Positions 31,197 through 41,718 of a stretch of 64,000 nt of DNA are shown here, in pieces. How positions within the stretch are numbered: position 1 is the stretch's first letter; each line of letters opens with the position of its first letter. Location: the NCBI GenBank assembly GCA_963662175.1, contig OY759217.1, forward strand, positions 5,644,562-5,708,561, written 5' to 3'. The notes under the pieces were generated by a model, which worked only from the letters and a program-made list of their open reading frames with translations, was not told the DNA's origin and did not search any database. The position numbers and the translations under genes are program-made. The stretch comes from Aradus depressus (lineage: Eukaryota > Arthropoda > Insecta > Hemiptera > Aradidae).

Positions 31197-31197
31197 C

Positions 31198-31453
31198 ACT
31201 AATTCGGCAACTAATCCCTTCAATCTTTTGTTTGACCTCCCATTATTCAACAATACAATCATTTCCTCATTTATTCTTCTTTGTTGTTTAACTGTGAGGT
31301 CATATCGCCTACTACCAGAGTTGTTAACTAATTCGGCAACTAATCCCTTCAATCTTTTGTTTGACCTCCCATTATTCAACAATACAATCATTTCCTCATT
31401 TATTCTTCTATGTTGTTTAACACTCAAGGTCATATCGCCTACTACCAGAGTGC
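31198..31453. repeat. 128-bp tandem duplication including a SINE scrap
   Basis: 31198-31325 and 31326-31453 are near-identical copies (CTAATTCGGCAACTAATCCC ... GAGGTCATATCGCCTACTAC). Each copy ends with the SINE 3' word GTCATATCGCCTACTACCAGAG, and a further SINE word (GCTCTTTCGTCGGCC) follows. The incidental frames on both strands simply translate the duplication. Confidence 0.88.
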
Positions 31454-31640
31454 TCTTTCGTCGGCCTGGTGCACATGAGCTCAGGTTTAGTTACTCAAGA
31501 TGGGGACTGTAATAGGCACAGACTCCCGATCTATGAAATACCGGTCTTCTCTATTTCTCTTAGAAGATCTATAAAGTCTCAAACGATTGTGTGAAGAATC
31601 AATTCATATTAGTTTAACAATTAGAATTATATATTTTATT

Positions 31641-32290
31641 TCCCCAGCTATACGAAGTATGGGGGAAGTTATGTAATCGGTCAAAAATTCGATTCCAAAT
31701 GTCAAATAGCTGTCGGTGAATCACCGGCAATGTACTTCCTCAGAACGAATTAATCAATTAACTTTTCGCTCCCTCTCTCTCCTCCCTCTTCGCTAATATT
31801 CAACAGTTGACTTGTATAGGGGCTCCTAAATTCTCTAAATTATCTTTTGATAAATTCATTACATATAACGTTAAAGGATTTTTGAATTGAAAATCGATAG
31901 GTGTTGTCGTTGCTGGTTCGGATTTCACATATAACATCGATAGGTGTTGTCGTTGCTGGTTCGGGTTTCACAAATAAAATCGATAGGTGTTGTCGTTGCA
32001 GGGTTCGGGTTTCACATATAAAACGATAGGTGTTGTCGTTGCTGGTTCGGGTTTCACATATAAAATCGATAGGTGTTGTCGTTCCAGGATTCGGGTTTTA
32101 CATAAAAAATTTCGTGTTGATACATTTATTCTATTGGTGGTTACCATGTTCACAGAAGGACAAATATATTTTTTTAAATACTTGGAATCTAGAGGTCGGA
32201 GAACACGAAATTCCGTTGAAAACTCCTCATCGAATTGTTGACCGATTACATAACTTCCCCTATACTTTGTATAGCTGGGAAAGTAAAATA
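31641..32290 (-). repeat. HER copies in head-to-head arrangement
   Basis: A plus-oriented head (TTCCCCAGCTATACGAAGTA, 31641-31690) is followed by a complete minus copy from 31700 (GCTGTCGGTGAATCACCGGC) to 32285 (CCCCTATACTTTGTATAGCT). The minus copy contains an internal tandem array. Confidence 0.8.
31898..32110. repeat. About 45-bp tandem array inside HER
   Basis: Five units of TCGATAGGTGTTGTCGTTGC plus TGGTTCGGGTTTCACATATAAA with small indels, an expansion of one HER segment. Confidence 0.9.
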
Positions 32291-33030
32291 CAAATCTGTC
32301 TGTGAACACGATAACAGCTGAAATTTCATGTGTGAATCCAGAACCCTCTAACGATGACACATATTGTTTTTCAGTCAAATCGACCAAAGGGAAGGGGGAT
32401 TAGGGAACAGGCTTAAATAAAGTGTTTGTTGCAAGAAACTATTTGAAATGTTGTGAAATTTACAGTATTGTTTTGTTTTATTATCTATCTTATGTGCCCT
32501 AAAAAATGGAACGTCTTCAGAATGTTTTTTCTTCCCTACGAGAAGTTATATTATTCGGTCAGAAGTTTTCATAATCAGCAGCATGATGCAATAATCGGAT
32601 CAATTAATCAAGTTTTTGCTCTTTGACTGTTTGGGCTAAAAATGTATATTTATTATTATTATTATTATGTCCAAACAAACATTCTGTTCGCAATTATTAC
32701 GTTATTTGAGTTGCGCCTCCCGTCTCCCTTCTGTGTCGCTACATTCATTACACTGGTTGACCAGTTAACCGAAAACACAATGTAATCCGTCAGAAATTTA
32801 ATGTTGACTGTTTATGTGTGTAGGATTCTGTGAACACGACAGCTACTGACAGAAAAAATGTATCGACACGACGTTTTATATGTCATATAAGAACGACACA
32901 TTCATTTTCAGCCAGCTCTACCAAAGCGAAGGGGGAGAGGCTTTAGTCAAAAACTCCGATAACTGCCGATGTATCGACTTGAAATTTAGTATGAGGTTCC
33001 TATGTAAGCCAACTATTGATTTTTCTATCT
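32291..33030 (+). repeat. HER fragments (plus)
   Basis: 32291-32420 (CTGTCTGTGAACACGATAAC, CGACCAAAGGGAAGGGGGAT) and 32760-33020 (TGTGAACACGACAGCTACTG, TAACTGCCGATGTATCGACT) are plus-orientation pieces; 32430-32750 is unassigned. Confidence 0.6.
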
Positions 33031-33032
33031 AA

Positions 33033-33460
33033 ATCCAGGACCTCATCAAATCCCGTTTTTCCAAGTTCCACACGAACCTCTCCTTCCACAATAATCCTTT
33101 TGCCAAATCCTTATTATCACAATCCCATCCGGACAATCCTCCAAGAAGGCTCAGAAGGCGTTGGCCTCGGGATCTACTTAAAATTATATTTTTTATTTTT
33201 ATTGAACCGTTTATTTTATTTTTTATTAAATTATTTATTTTATTTTTTTAAGGGAGTGCTGCTGATGCCCGGATCCTCCCCTCACGCCTCTCAGTTCTTT
33301 TGACGCCTCGTCTCCTGGTCTTCCTCCACTGCTGGACAGTGGATGATTGGACAGAGTGGTGGGAGGGACGTCGCTGGTCTCCCGCGGCCTCCTCCCTTCT
33401 CCACTATTTGGAGAGTGGTGGATGGCATCGATCATTGTCTGGCGCGGGTACTTTTTTTTT
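33033..33460 (+). mobile_element. Severely truncated jockey-like LINE
   Basis: Coding 33033-33175 reads IQDLIKSRFSKFHTNLSFHN then PFAKSLLSQSHPDNPPRRLR and RRWPRDLL. This aligns with the last residues of the 9.5-kb LINE (IQSRFQTFHRNLSYHSNP ... HPDNPPRRLNRRWPRDLL). The LL-stop of the other copy is replaced by read-through into AT-rich DNA, and a GGGAGTGCTGCTGATGCCC hairpin-type 3' UTR follows. A second, diverged member of the same lineage, dead by truncation. Confidence 0.8.
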
Positions 33461-33701
33461 TTTAGGACGGAATAGGAAAAAGCAGATGCCAGGATATATA
33501 CAACAAATCAATATCATAATAGAAGAACACAGCAATCATTGATTAAAACTTGATTAATAATTAGGATATAGCTGGGTAGGTATTGTAATGAAGTGTATAC
33601 ACATGTATATCAAGAGGTAAACACCGCAAGGCCTCTGGCTACCGACATCAATAATTGAATACAAACACATGAAGCGAGGCTCCCATTAGGTTTCTGTCTA
33701 C

Positions 33702-33853
33702 CAGTTTCGTGACCCCTCAATGCACGGAAAGTCTGCACCAGTTCCGTGACCCCCTCAATGCACGGAAAGTCTGCACCAGTTCCGTGACCCCCTCAATGCA
33801 CGGAAAGTCTGCACCAGTTCCGTGACCCCCTCAATGCACGGAAAGTCTGCACC
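33702..33853. repeat. 38-bp tandem repeat, 4 copies
   Basis: Unit CCAGTTCCGTGACCCCCTCA plus ATGCACGGAAAGTCTGCA; the first copy differs by two bases. Contains a CGTGCATTGAGG-type word but no recognised site. Confidence 0.93.
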
Positions 33854-33897
33854 ATCATTAGCTACTTTTTTTGCTCTCCTTCCAAAAATAATCAATC

Positions 33898-34480
33898 GAT
33901 TTGGGCTTCTGAATTTTTATTCTAAATTTTGTGTTGATACATTCATTACGTTTTTGAGTTGAACCCCCCCCCCCCCCCCCCCCCCCCCTTCGACCGATTT
34001 GTCGGAAAATTAATAAATGTCATCCTTATGGGATTCTGGACATACATACAAAATTTTGTTTCGATCCGTTCATTGTTTCGGCAGTTATCATGTTCACAGA
34101 CACACACACACTGGCAGGAAATAATAAATAATACTTCTCCAGCAACGAGTATGAGGTAAGTTATGTAATCAGTCTGAATTTCGATATTGATTTTTCACCG
34201 GAATTTCATATTTTCCGTCCCTTGGTGTGTGATAACTCCGTAAGGACGATATCTGCTGATTCTCAGCCACATCGGGCAAAGGGAATGCAGGGGTTAAGGG
34301 AAATGCTAAACACAAAACTGCAGTTGTGATGAATGTATCGACAAAAAATTCAGAACGAGGATAAGCCCCTATTCAAGTCAACTATTAATTTTCAGCGTAA
34401 ATTGTTTTGGAGGGAGAAAGACATTTTAATTTATTAATTCGTGTTGGGGAAATAATTTTCAATAATCGGTTAATTTCCAA
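33898..34480. repeat. HER copies, minus then plus; poly-C 33964-33988
   Basis: 33898-34120 is a minus copy with a 25-C run replacing the C-rich module link. 34145-34480 is a plus copy (GTAAGTTATGTAATCAGTC ... TGTTGGGGAAATAATTTTC). Confidence 0.65.
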
Positions 34481-35119
34481 CTATTTTTTTTCTTTTTTTT
34501 TGGAATCAGTCTTTCGGAAAACATGGAGTTCTGTTGAATTTCTGACCCTTCACATAAGATCCTTTGTACATTGTATAATCGAGAGAAGTAAAATTGAAAA
34601 AAATTATTCCTTTACTTTTTCTTTTTGTCCCCCCCTCGTTCAAATTCAGTAAACAAAGTTTTCAAAATTTCCTCTCTGTCTTTCGATACATCCTTGGGTA
34701 GAATAAATAATCAGATTTTTTTTTTTTTTTTTCGTAGATAATAACAGAAGGGCATTAGTAATTCTACGTAGTGACGGAACTTTCAAAAACTCGCTCCCCG
34801 CTACATTAATTGAACGAAAATAATTCATGGAGAACAAAGTTAAGGCTGCTCCTCTTCTAAGGCAGAAGCATTGTTCTCTTTACAAACACAAGTCCTACCT
34901 CTCTCTTTAATGAACCTACCACTCAGTTTTTCTTGTTCCGTTTTCTGTTATTTTTTTCCTTTTTACGAGGCGCGGCGCGACGCGGCGAGGGGGGATGATG
35001 AAGTTCAACAGAGCCGGTAATGAACCTGACAGTTTTTCCTTCCAGACAAAGACCTTCATTATTTGGACACTTTTTCGCTCAACCTCTCCATTTACGACTC
35101 ACTGTCTTCATATTAGTAA
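34481..35119. other. No gene seen
   Basis: T-rich tracts. A GC-rich CGCGGCGCGACGCGGCGAGG patch at about 34970-34990 stands out but carries no recognised feature. 34860-34990 is unassigned. Confidence 0.45.
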
Positions 35120-35400
35120 ACAAAATTCGTCGGCAATGTACTTCCTCACCATGAATTATTCAATTAAGTTTTACCTATGATTGATTTGGCTGAAAATTAA
35201 TAGGTGTCGTCCTTACAGGTTAGTGGATACTCATATAACATTTCATGTCGATACCATTTCATTTTTTCGGGCGTTCACAGACACACACATACTGTCAGAA
35301 ATTTTTTTTTCAATTTTGAAATTCCGCTGAAAAATGAACATCGAATTTATTACCGATTACTTCCCCCCCACATTTCGTATAGCTTTGGGGATTAAAAAGG
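35120..35400 (-). repeat. HER repeat copy (minus), shortened
   Basis: AAAATTCGTCGGCAATGTAC, TTCCTCACC, one module with TCATGTCGATACCATTTC, and the TTCGTATAGCTTTGGGG end. Confidence 0.65.
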
Positions 35401-35892
35401 GGGGGGATTATAATAATACTTGGGTAAAATCAGAATTTCGGTACAATCTGTGTCACAGGAGCATTTTTCAGAATGTAATGAATGTTTTCAACATTTTTAA
35501 AAATGGTTTTGTAGCTCTTTTAGGGGTATCAAATTGAGATTGTTTTATTCTAAAATATGTTCCATAGCAGTATTAATATTAAACATGTATGTAGAGCAAT
35601 TTCTCACTCCCTAGGGTGTCACAACTTGGAGGTTGGTACATTCAACAGCTCTAAAACTTGCCTTAATACGTCATTTTGTATTTGTTTTTTAAATAAATGA
35701 GTGTATCATATTCTGTATTACGAATATATTATATCACATATCAAATTGACGCTACTTACTGCACCGTAGGAGGCTGTAAAGGTGTGTCACTAACCTTCTA
35801 CCTCACTCCCTAGATTTTTTTTTAAAAGCCCGCCACCGTTACTGAAAAAAGAATTTCGTTTTGCTCTAACGCTGGCGCAACACAGCTTCAAC

Positions 35893-36688
35893 ATGGCAAT
35901 CCAACACCAGGAGCTTCAAGACTCACAGTTTGTTTGTTGTTCCGTGAGGACCGATGAGCTTATCCAAGTAAGTAGAGTATTTTTATTCACTATCATTCCC
36001 TAGGTTGTATCAATTCTGCGAAAGAATGATGTTTTCTCTAAAAGTAAATTTTAGTTGTACAGCATTCTTGAATGCCATTTGAATGATGTAATTGACTATT
36101 CAGATAAACTGCTTGGTTCTTGTATAAGCCTAAATATTACCTGAAACCTCACTCCCTAGCACCTCACACCCTAGGAATTATCAAAAATCCAATTTGGCTA
36201 GTGAGTGAGGTTGTACACTAGGGTGTGAGAACATCATTAGTCATCAATTTCGTTGTTGTTTTCTGAATTATATTACCATTTTCGTGGTATTTATGTCCCC
36301 CTCCCACCTCCAATGGTTAGAGTTGGTGTTTTCTCAAAAATGGCCCTAACGATTTTGACCATTTTTTGCAGAAACACGGGTCCTAAATATACGCGATACA
36401 TAGCCTTCCCCCCCCCCCCCAAATAAATTTTAAAAAAAATACAGATCTGAGAAATTCACATCCAATTTTAGCTATATAAACACTTGGTTATGCATTTATC
36501 TTATATTATTGACAAGGAAAAACAATTTTAAGAAAAGTTATTGTCATAATTATATAGATGATTCAATTTTACGTCATTGGAGTCCTGAAACGTCGAAATT
36601 GGTCCAGTATTATGTTCACAAATACACTTTTAAATTTATTTGATTATAGATTTTTAGTTAAAAGATTTTCGCTTAAACATTCCACGTT

Positions 36689-36719
<31 letters not shown>

Positions 36720-36763
36720 GTATTTTTCTCTAGATTTTACGTATTTTTTCTCTCTGTTCACAG
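35893..36763 (+). other. Possible 5'-UTR exon and intron of the transposon gene
   Basis: A consensus donor (CCAAGTAAGTAG, GT at 35968) and a strong acceptor (TTTTTTCTCTCTGTTCACAG, ending 36763) bracket about 796 bp of AT-rich, T-tract-containing sequence. Splicing would put the ATG three bases into the next exon. The short frame before the donor (from 35893) would run out of frame, so exon 1 would be mainly untranslated. Prediction only. Confidence 0.4.
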
Positions 36764-36765
36764 AC

Positions 36766-37326
36766 ATGGCTCCGCAAAAGAAACTGACACCTCAAGAAAT
36801 TAAGGCCAAGAAGAAAGAAGATGCTAAAAGAAGAAGGGAGAAAATAAAGAGGGACCCAGTCCTGCTGGCCATTGAGCGAGAAAAGGAGAAGAAGAAATAC
36901 GAGGCAAAAAAGATGAAGAAACAGGTAAAGTTAGTCAATGATATGAGTCGTAGAGAACAGAAAGCTGCTCGCGCTGCTTGGAGGGAACGGAGCAAGAAAT
37001 CGTATGAGAAACGGAAGAACGCTGCACGCTTTGGACAGTATCTAGCAAGCACGTCACTGCCAATCAGTGAGGCTGACATTCCACAACGTGAGTTTCTGCT
37101 GTTTCAAAGAAATTAAGGGAGGAAGAAATTTAGGAAGGCGAGATCAAAAGTTGTTAGGGAAAACAGTAACTTGAAGAAGCTGGTGGCCGCACAGACCAGA
37201 AAGGCTGGCAAATGGCGTCAAAAGTACTCCAGGTTGAAGACTAAATGTGCTGTTGATAAGAACTCTCCCAGGAAAGTGGTTAACGAGCTGATGAAGTCAA
37301 CAGTTTTTTCCTTGGTGAAGAACTGA
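36766..37326 (+). pseudogene. Basic Lys/Arg-rich transposon protein, in-frame TAA
   Basis: From the ATG at 36766 (MAPQKKLTPQEIKAKKKEDA) the frame encodes 116 residues, then TAA at 37114-37116. It resumes in the same frame (GRKKFRKARSKVVRENSNLK ... WRQKYSRLKTK ... FSLVKN) to TGA at 37324-37326. The protein is strongly basic and predicted helical/coiled (KRRREKIKRDP, MSRREQKAARAAWRERSKKS). I recognise the general layout of a common uncharacterised insect/cnidarian repeat-associated family with a basic TP-x-E N-terminus and VN/KDM-x-REQ-x2-R-x-WRE core, but no function is known to me. The TAA lies in a 30-nt GT...AG segment (37088-37117, donor CGTGAGTTT) whose removal would keep the frame; it is shorter than usual animal introns. 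AATAAA follows at 37617. Confidence 0.6.
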
Positions 37327-37877
37327 ATTTTTAAAAATGTCACCATTCTTGTGTTACTTTTTTGAGTCAACAAAAATCATACTTTCATTTTGAAGAATTA
37401 TAAGATGTGCACTGTGATTGATAGCATTTATAAGTTTTGATGAATAGAAGACTGAAAATAGATCAGCCTATTTGAAATTATAAACTATTTTTTTCTAGTA
37501 GAATAATTCGGTATTTTTAATTTAAAATGGCACTAAGTCAATGGAAGTCATTCAAATGCAACGAAACTGTGTTAATAAGATAGATAACTTAAACTTATTT
37601 ATATATTTTGTTTGTAATAAAAATATAATGCCTTGTTTTTGGAATTTTGCTGTTTTTCTCACTCCCTAGAATCCTTTATCTCACTCCCTAGATTTCATAT
37701 CTCATTTTTAATTAATATCTCAAGAACTATTGGTGCTACTGTGTGCCCACTTTACAGCGTTATTAGGGACACCTTATAGAACAAGTACACGCAACAAAAA
37801 ACAATTTTTCTTTTGGTTAAAAACGAAAAATTTTCTGAGCTGAGATTGTACCGAAATTCTGTTTTTACCCACGTATT

Positions 37878-38110
37878 CCTTTAAAACATGACAATGGGTA
37901 CGTCATACTATTTTATATATCAAAATACCAGTAGCTTATCAAGTGTTATATCTTACAATATAAACTCATATGAGATGAATATAATGCCATGCCCACGGAT
38001 TTGTAGGGCTAAGGGATCATTCATAAATTACGTAAGGCATTTAGGGGGGGGGGCTACTTTATTATTAAGATTTCAGATTTATTTTTAAGATACTTATAAA
38101 GATTTCAACT

Positions 38111-38150
<40 letters not shown>

Positions 38151-38919
38151 GAAAAGAAATCTTCGTAAGAAATAATCGTTTTGATAAAATAGAAGACAGT
38201 TTGATTAAAAAATATTTATTTTTATTATGTAAACAAATCTTTGAAGTTTTACGTGGAAAAGCTTGCACCCACGCTTTGAATAATAGTGGATGTAAATATG
38301 CAGACATGTCAGGTATAATAAATAAATGATACTAAAATGACAATTATTTTTCAAAATTCAAGCAATAGGGAAATCCCTAGTCAGCGAGACAATAGAATAA
38401 AAAAATGTCTAGAAGTACTGAGACCATATGATTTCTGTAGGATTCAATACTGAATTTGAGTACTAAGTACAGATGGCGCTATCCAATGTAGTAGTCGATT
38501 TTAAATTCAAAAACTTATATAAGATCAAATTCTTTACCCCCCTCCCGTATAGTAAGAACTAGTAATATTGAGCTTTATGAATGGCCCCTAAGCGTTTTTG
38601 GATAATTGTTGAATTGGCATGATGGAGTTTGACATGAAAATTCTGATAGCGTGTTCTCATAACAGATGGTACAAATGGAATGTTAAGGTCATTATGCAGT
38701 GTAAGATTAGAAACGTATAATGGCGCATCGGCAATGTGGCGTCGTATAGATTATTACAATCGATTTGGACGACTGAAATCAATCATCGGACGACGATAAA
38801 ATTATCACTTGAGAACAAACTTCTGATATACAACACTGGAATTACGGTATCGAGATATGGTGGATTAGCCAAGAAAACAAACATACAACGAACTACTGAC
38901 TTAACCAGGTTGTTAAGTC
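37878..38919. other. No gene; 47-bp poly-C
   Basis: Contains an uninterrupted run of 47 C at 38112-38158. 38650-38760 (GTTAAGGTCATTATGCAGTG) is related to 47430-47480, marking a third dispersed repeat. Otherwise unassigned. Confidence 0.55.
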
Positions 38920-39315
38920 AATCGTCGACACAAAATTTCATATGTGAATTCAAAACCACGTGAGGACGACACTTACTAATTTTCAGCGGGATCGGTAGAA
39001 AGGAAGAAGGTGAACAGAGGGGGCTCCACGACAAAAACACAAAAAAATAGCCGATGTATCGAAAGAAATTTCATTTTTACGTCAAAACCCGATGAGGGAA
39101 TAGCCTGTCAAATTTCGGGGGGAGGGGGCAGAATTCAAAACCCTAATCACTGCCGATGTAATGAATTTATCAACACAAAATTTGGTATGAGGATTTAGGA
39201 GTCCCTAAGTCAACTACTGAATATTAGCGCAAACGGTGGACGTGTTTTGGAGGGTAGCAGAATGTTAATTTATTAGTTCCTTCTGGGGTAGAACATCGCC
39301 GATCTACGACTTTTT
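38920..39315 (+). repeat. HER repeat copy (plus)
   Basis: TCGACACAAAATTTCATATG, CACGTGAGGACGACACTTAC, AGGAGTCCCTAAGTCAACTA and closing TTCTGGGGTAGAACATCGCC, GATCTACGAC. Confidence 0.7.
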
Positions 39316-39334
39316 TTTTTTTTTTAAAGGCATG

Positions 39335-39665
39335 TCAACCATATTGGTTATGAGTGCCTAGGTACTGTAACAGTAAAAGGGATCCCCGAGGGAGGCGAAG
39401 GGGGGAGCCAGACGGAAACCCAGTGCAGGACCCGGGGGCACCCAGTGGGCGTCCCAACCAGACCAAGGGACAAGGAACGGCGAAACCGGGTGTCTCTCTG
39501 TAGGCAAAGAGCTTGGGGCCTGGAGAAACAAGCGAGGCCTGATAAGGAGGATGTCTGATAATGGACACCGAACACATCCTCCAGGCCCGGGACTGTATCA
39601 GTCCAGAGAACCCGGTGGCGCCGCCCAAGCCCCCCAGGGGGACCGGCGATAAATGAAGGCTGATA
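39335..39665. other. GC-rich island of unknown origin
   Basis: About 330 bp of clearly GC-rich sequence in an AT-rich setting, with open frames of about 100 codons on the minus strand and a strong hairpin (GGAGGATGT ... ACATCCTCC, 39546-39585). Preceded by a T-run and followed by ordinary AT-rich DNA. It may be a LINE 5' or 3' UTR or a foreign fragment; no protein family is recognised on either strand. Confidence 0.5.
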
Positions 39666-40347
39666 CACTTTCTGCTACATGTTTCGTATATTATTATCTC
39701 GAATGAAAATCAAGGTCAAAACTATAGATACATGAAAAGAAAAAAAAAAAGAAAAAAAAAAAATAATAATATTAAATAAATAAATAAAAATATTACTAAA
39801 TGTGTTAGGATAAAATGAATTATATTAATTGGAGTAAGTTATTATTTTTTTTAAACAAAAAAGGGGCGTTAAATAGGTGCTATGGTCGCCCAAGAGTGTG
39901 TCACATGTTAATATTTGTTAACGTTTACCCCCCCCCCCCCCCCCCCCCCCCCCCCCACCAACCAACCTATATCCCTACAGGGCGGGTTCCCTCAGCTCTC
40001 TGACCTGGAATAATAAGAGAAATGTTAAAACTGCATTAGTTGGGAGGCAGATTACAAATTAACACAAACTTCTCTCCAACCCCCACTAAAACAATCGACC
40101 GAATTTAAATTAGGACACCCCCTCACATTCTGGGCTATGAATTTAAGCCAATTTACAGAGCTAGTTCTCTCCCTTCTCCCTACTAACTTGTTTTTGATCA
40201 TCTTCTCGTTTATATTTAGCTCTTGCTCCAAATATTCAAATGATATTCAAAGTGGATTAGTTTAAATAAACTTTTTAATAATGTTTTTTACAATCAGAGG
40301 TTAACCGGCTTTGTGTGGTTACTATTTTTAAGCAGATTAAGTTCATT
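39666..40347. other. No gene; poly-C 39928-39956
   Basis: A-rich tract (39735-39790), 29-C run, otherwise unassigned. Confidence 0.5.
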
Positions 40348-40610
40348 AGTTATTATGAATTTAACTACAAGTTCATATCGTCTACTACCAGAACGCTCTT
40401 TCGTCACTCTGACTGATATGAGCCCTATTTTACTATGCGCCTATCCCAAATTTTCATTCACCTATGGTAGGGTTTACCCATCCGAAAGTCGGTGTGCTCG
40501 AGGTTTTTTCACATCCCAGATAAAATATGCTAAGGGCCTCGGCTGGGTTTCGAACTCTCGATTCTGTGTTCAGTAAGCAAGGACGCATACCACTGAGCTA
40601 CCGACGCCCT
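40348..40610 (-). mobile_element. SINE copy (diverged)
   Basis: Minus-strand tRNA-like head (GGCGTCGGTAGCTCAGTGGT; GTTCGAAACC) with body words CTCGAGCACACCGACTTTCG and CTATGGTAGGGTTTACCC. Has lost part of the centre; old copy. Confidence 0.8.
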
Positions 40611-41224
40611 CTGTAATAACTGCAAACTAGATTCTCGGGAACTCTGGAAGTTTGTTTATTTTAGTTTTTTTAGTGTTTATTGCTTAATTTGATGATGCTG
40701 ATTATGAATAGATACAAGTAGTTTTTCTTAAGTGTCAATATTTTGGCTGTGATAATAAATTTTTCAATTTTCTTAAAAGCTACTAGTATTACATGACTAT
40801 TTAATATAACTCGAGTCCTTTAGAAGAAATCAATAATGATAATAGTAATGTCCGCAAACATAACTAAGCGTGTCTGTTGGCAATTTACAATTTCTGGATG
40901 ATGACATTTTACGTTAAAAGACAACAATCAACTTTACTTATAACCACAGAAATGAAACTACACTCACAAACAACAGGAAGGCATTTTGTAAAAAAAACAT
41001 CGATGTTATATCGATATATATATTGTTGGTTTGTTACAGAAGTCGATAAATTGAAGCCTTCCAGCTTTATATTAATAAAGTTTGAACACCACGTTAGAGT
41101 CCTACTGGTGATTATTTTGAACAACTGCGATAGCTGGAAAAAGCGTTAAATTTTGAAATTATTAAAAACCATTAAAATATTGTAAAGAATCGACATCTGT
41201 AAAAATGAATTTGTATATTGGCGT
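40611..41224. other. No gene seen
   Basis: AT-rich; only incidental frames. Confidence 0.5.
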
Positions 41225-41284
41225 TCAGCACATTACTTTCATACACTTTAGGTAAGCTATATTATATAAGTATTGGTAGGTACT

Positions 41285-41659
41285 GTCTTTTTTTTTTTTT
41301 TTTTTTTTATTTATTCTACAATCTGTACTTTCATATACTAAACAGAATGAAATAAACAAACAATTTTTTGTTACGTAATGTAATTTAATCGAAAAACTTA
41401 AAAATTGCTTTATTTCGACTACAAACTTTAAAAAGTTCACGATCGAGGAGCTGTAAAACCTACCCAAACTCCAGAGTTCGACAACTTGTAACAGATTAAT
41501 GGAATCGATCAAAACAATTATTTTTTCTCCTGATAAACCGTTCCATTCTCTTATCCGTTCTGCCTGTGTGGTTCCAACACAACCGGTTTGAGAGTTGAAA
41601 TGTAATTCAAATATTAGATCCCCCAAAAAATCTAGAGAAGAGTAAATACATTGAGACAA
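41285..41659 (-). mobile_element. Possible polyadenylated retrocopy (minus)
   Basis: On the minus strand an AATAAATA signal is followed by a poly-A run of about 21 (41288-41308), the signature of a retrotransposed transcript end. The upstream minus-strand frame (41659 to about 41317) encodes roughly 110 residues that I do not recognise. No TSD was found, so this could also be a chance A-tract. Confidence 0.35.
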
Positions 41660-41718
41660 TACATGACTACGTAATCTACTGACGTCACGTTATATTCTTC
41701 TCAAACGAAGGTTATTAT

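Larger units (their letters stand above)
35415..37877. mobile_element. 2.46-kb DNA transposon with 35-bp TIRs
   Basis: Left TIR 35415-35449 (AATACTTGGGTAAAATCAGA plus ATTTCGGTACAATCT) and right TIR 37843-37877 are inverted copies with 2 mismatches in 35. Inside, a CTCACTCCCTAG motif recurs at 35602, 35802, 36151, 36162 (variant CTCACACCCTAG), 37659 and 37678, with inverted forms near 36196 and 36213. It looks like subterminal binding sites for a transposase. The gene at 36766 lies within. The superfamily is not assigned: no DDE domain is seen, and TSDs are unclear (the left flank is HER repeat). Confidence 0.7.

Noticed and set aside
31129..31512. 127-residue frame with a duplicated half
   Set aside because: Simply reads the 128-bp tandem duplication including SINE words.
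35720..35815. THAP-like zinc finger (Y-C-x4-C-x-GVSLTFYLTP)
   Set aside because: Only the first Cys pair and a vague SF-x-P-like end; a stop from the CTCCCTAG motif follows and no C2CH completion is visible.
36718..36765. Extended start of the basic protein
   Set aside because: The 16 extra residues come from the polypyrimidine tract before a splice acceptor and would use TTG; the ATG at 36766 follows the acceptor.
39335..39668. Two overlapping minus-strand frames of about 100 codons
   Set aside because: High GC lowers stop frequency; no family recognised, two frames overlap, no initiation context.
41225..41659. 144-residue minus-strand protein
   Set aside because: Its end translates a poly-A run into lysines; more likely a retrocopied transcript end than a gene.
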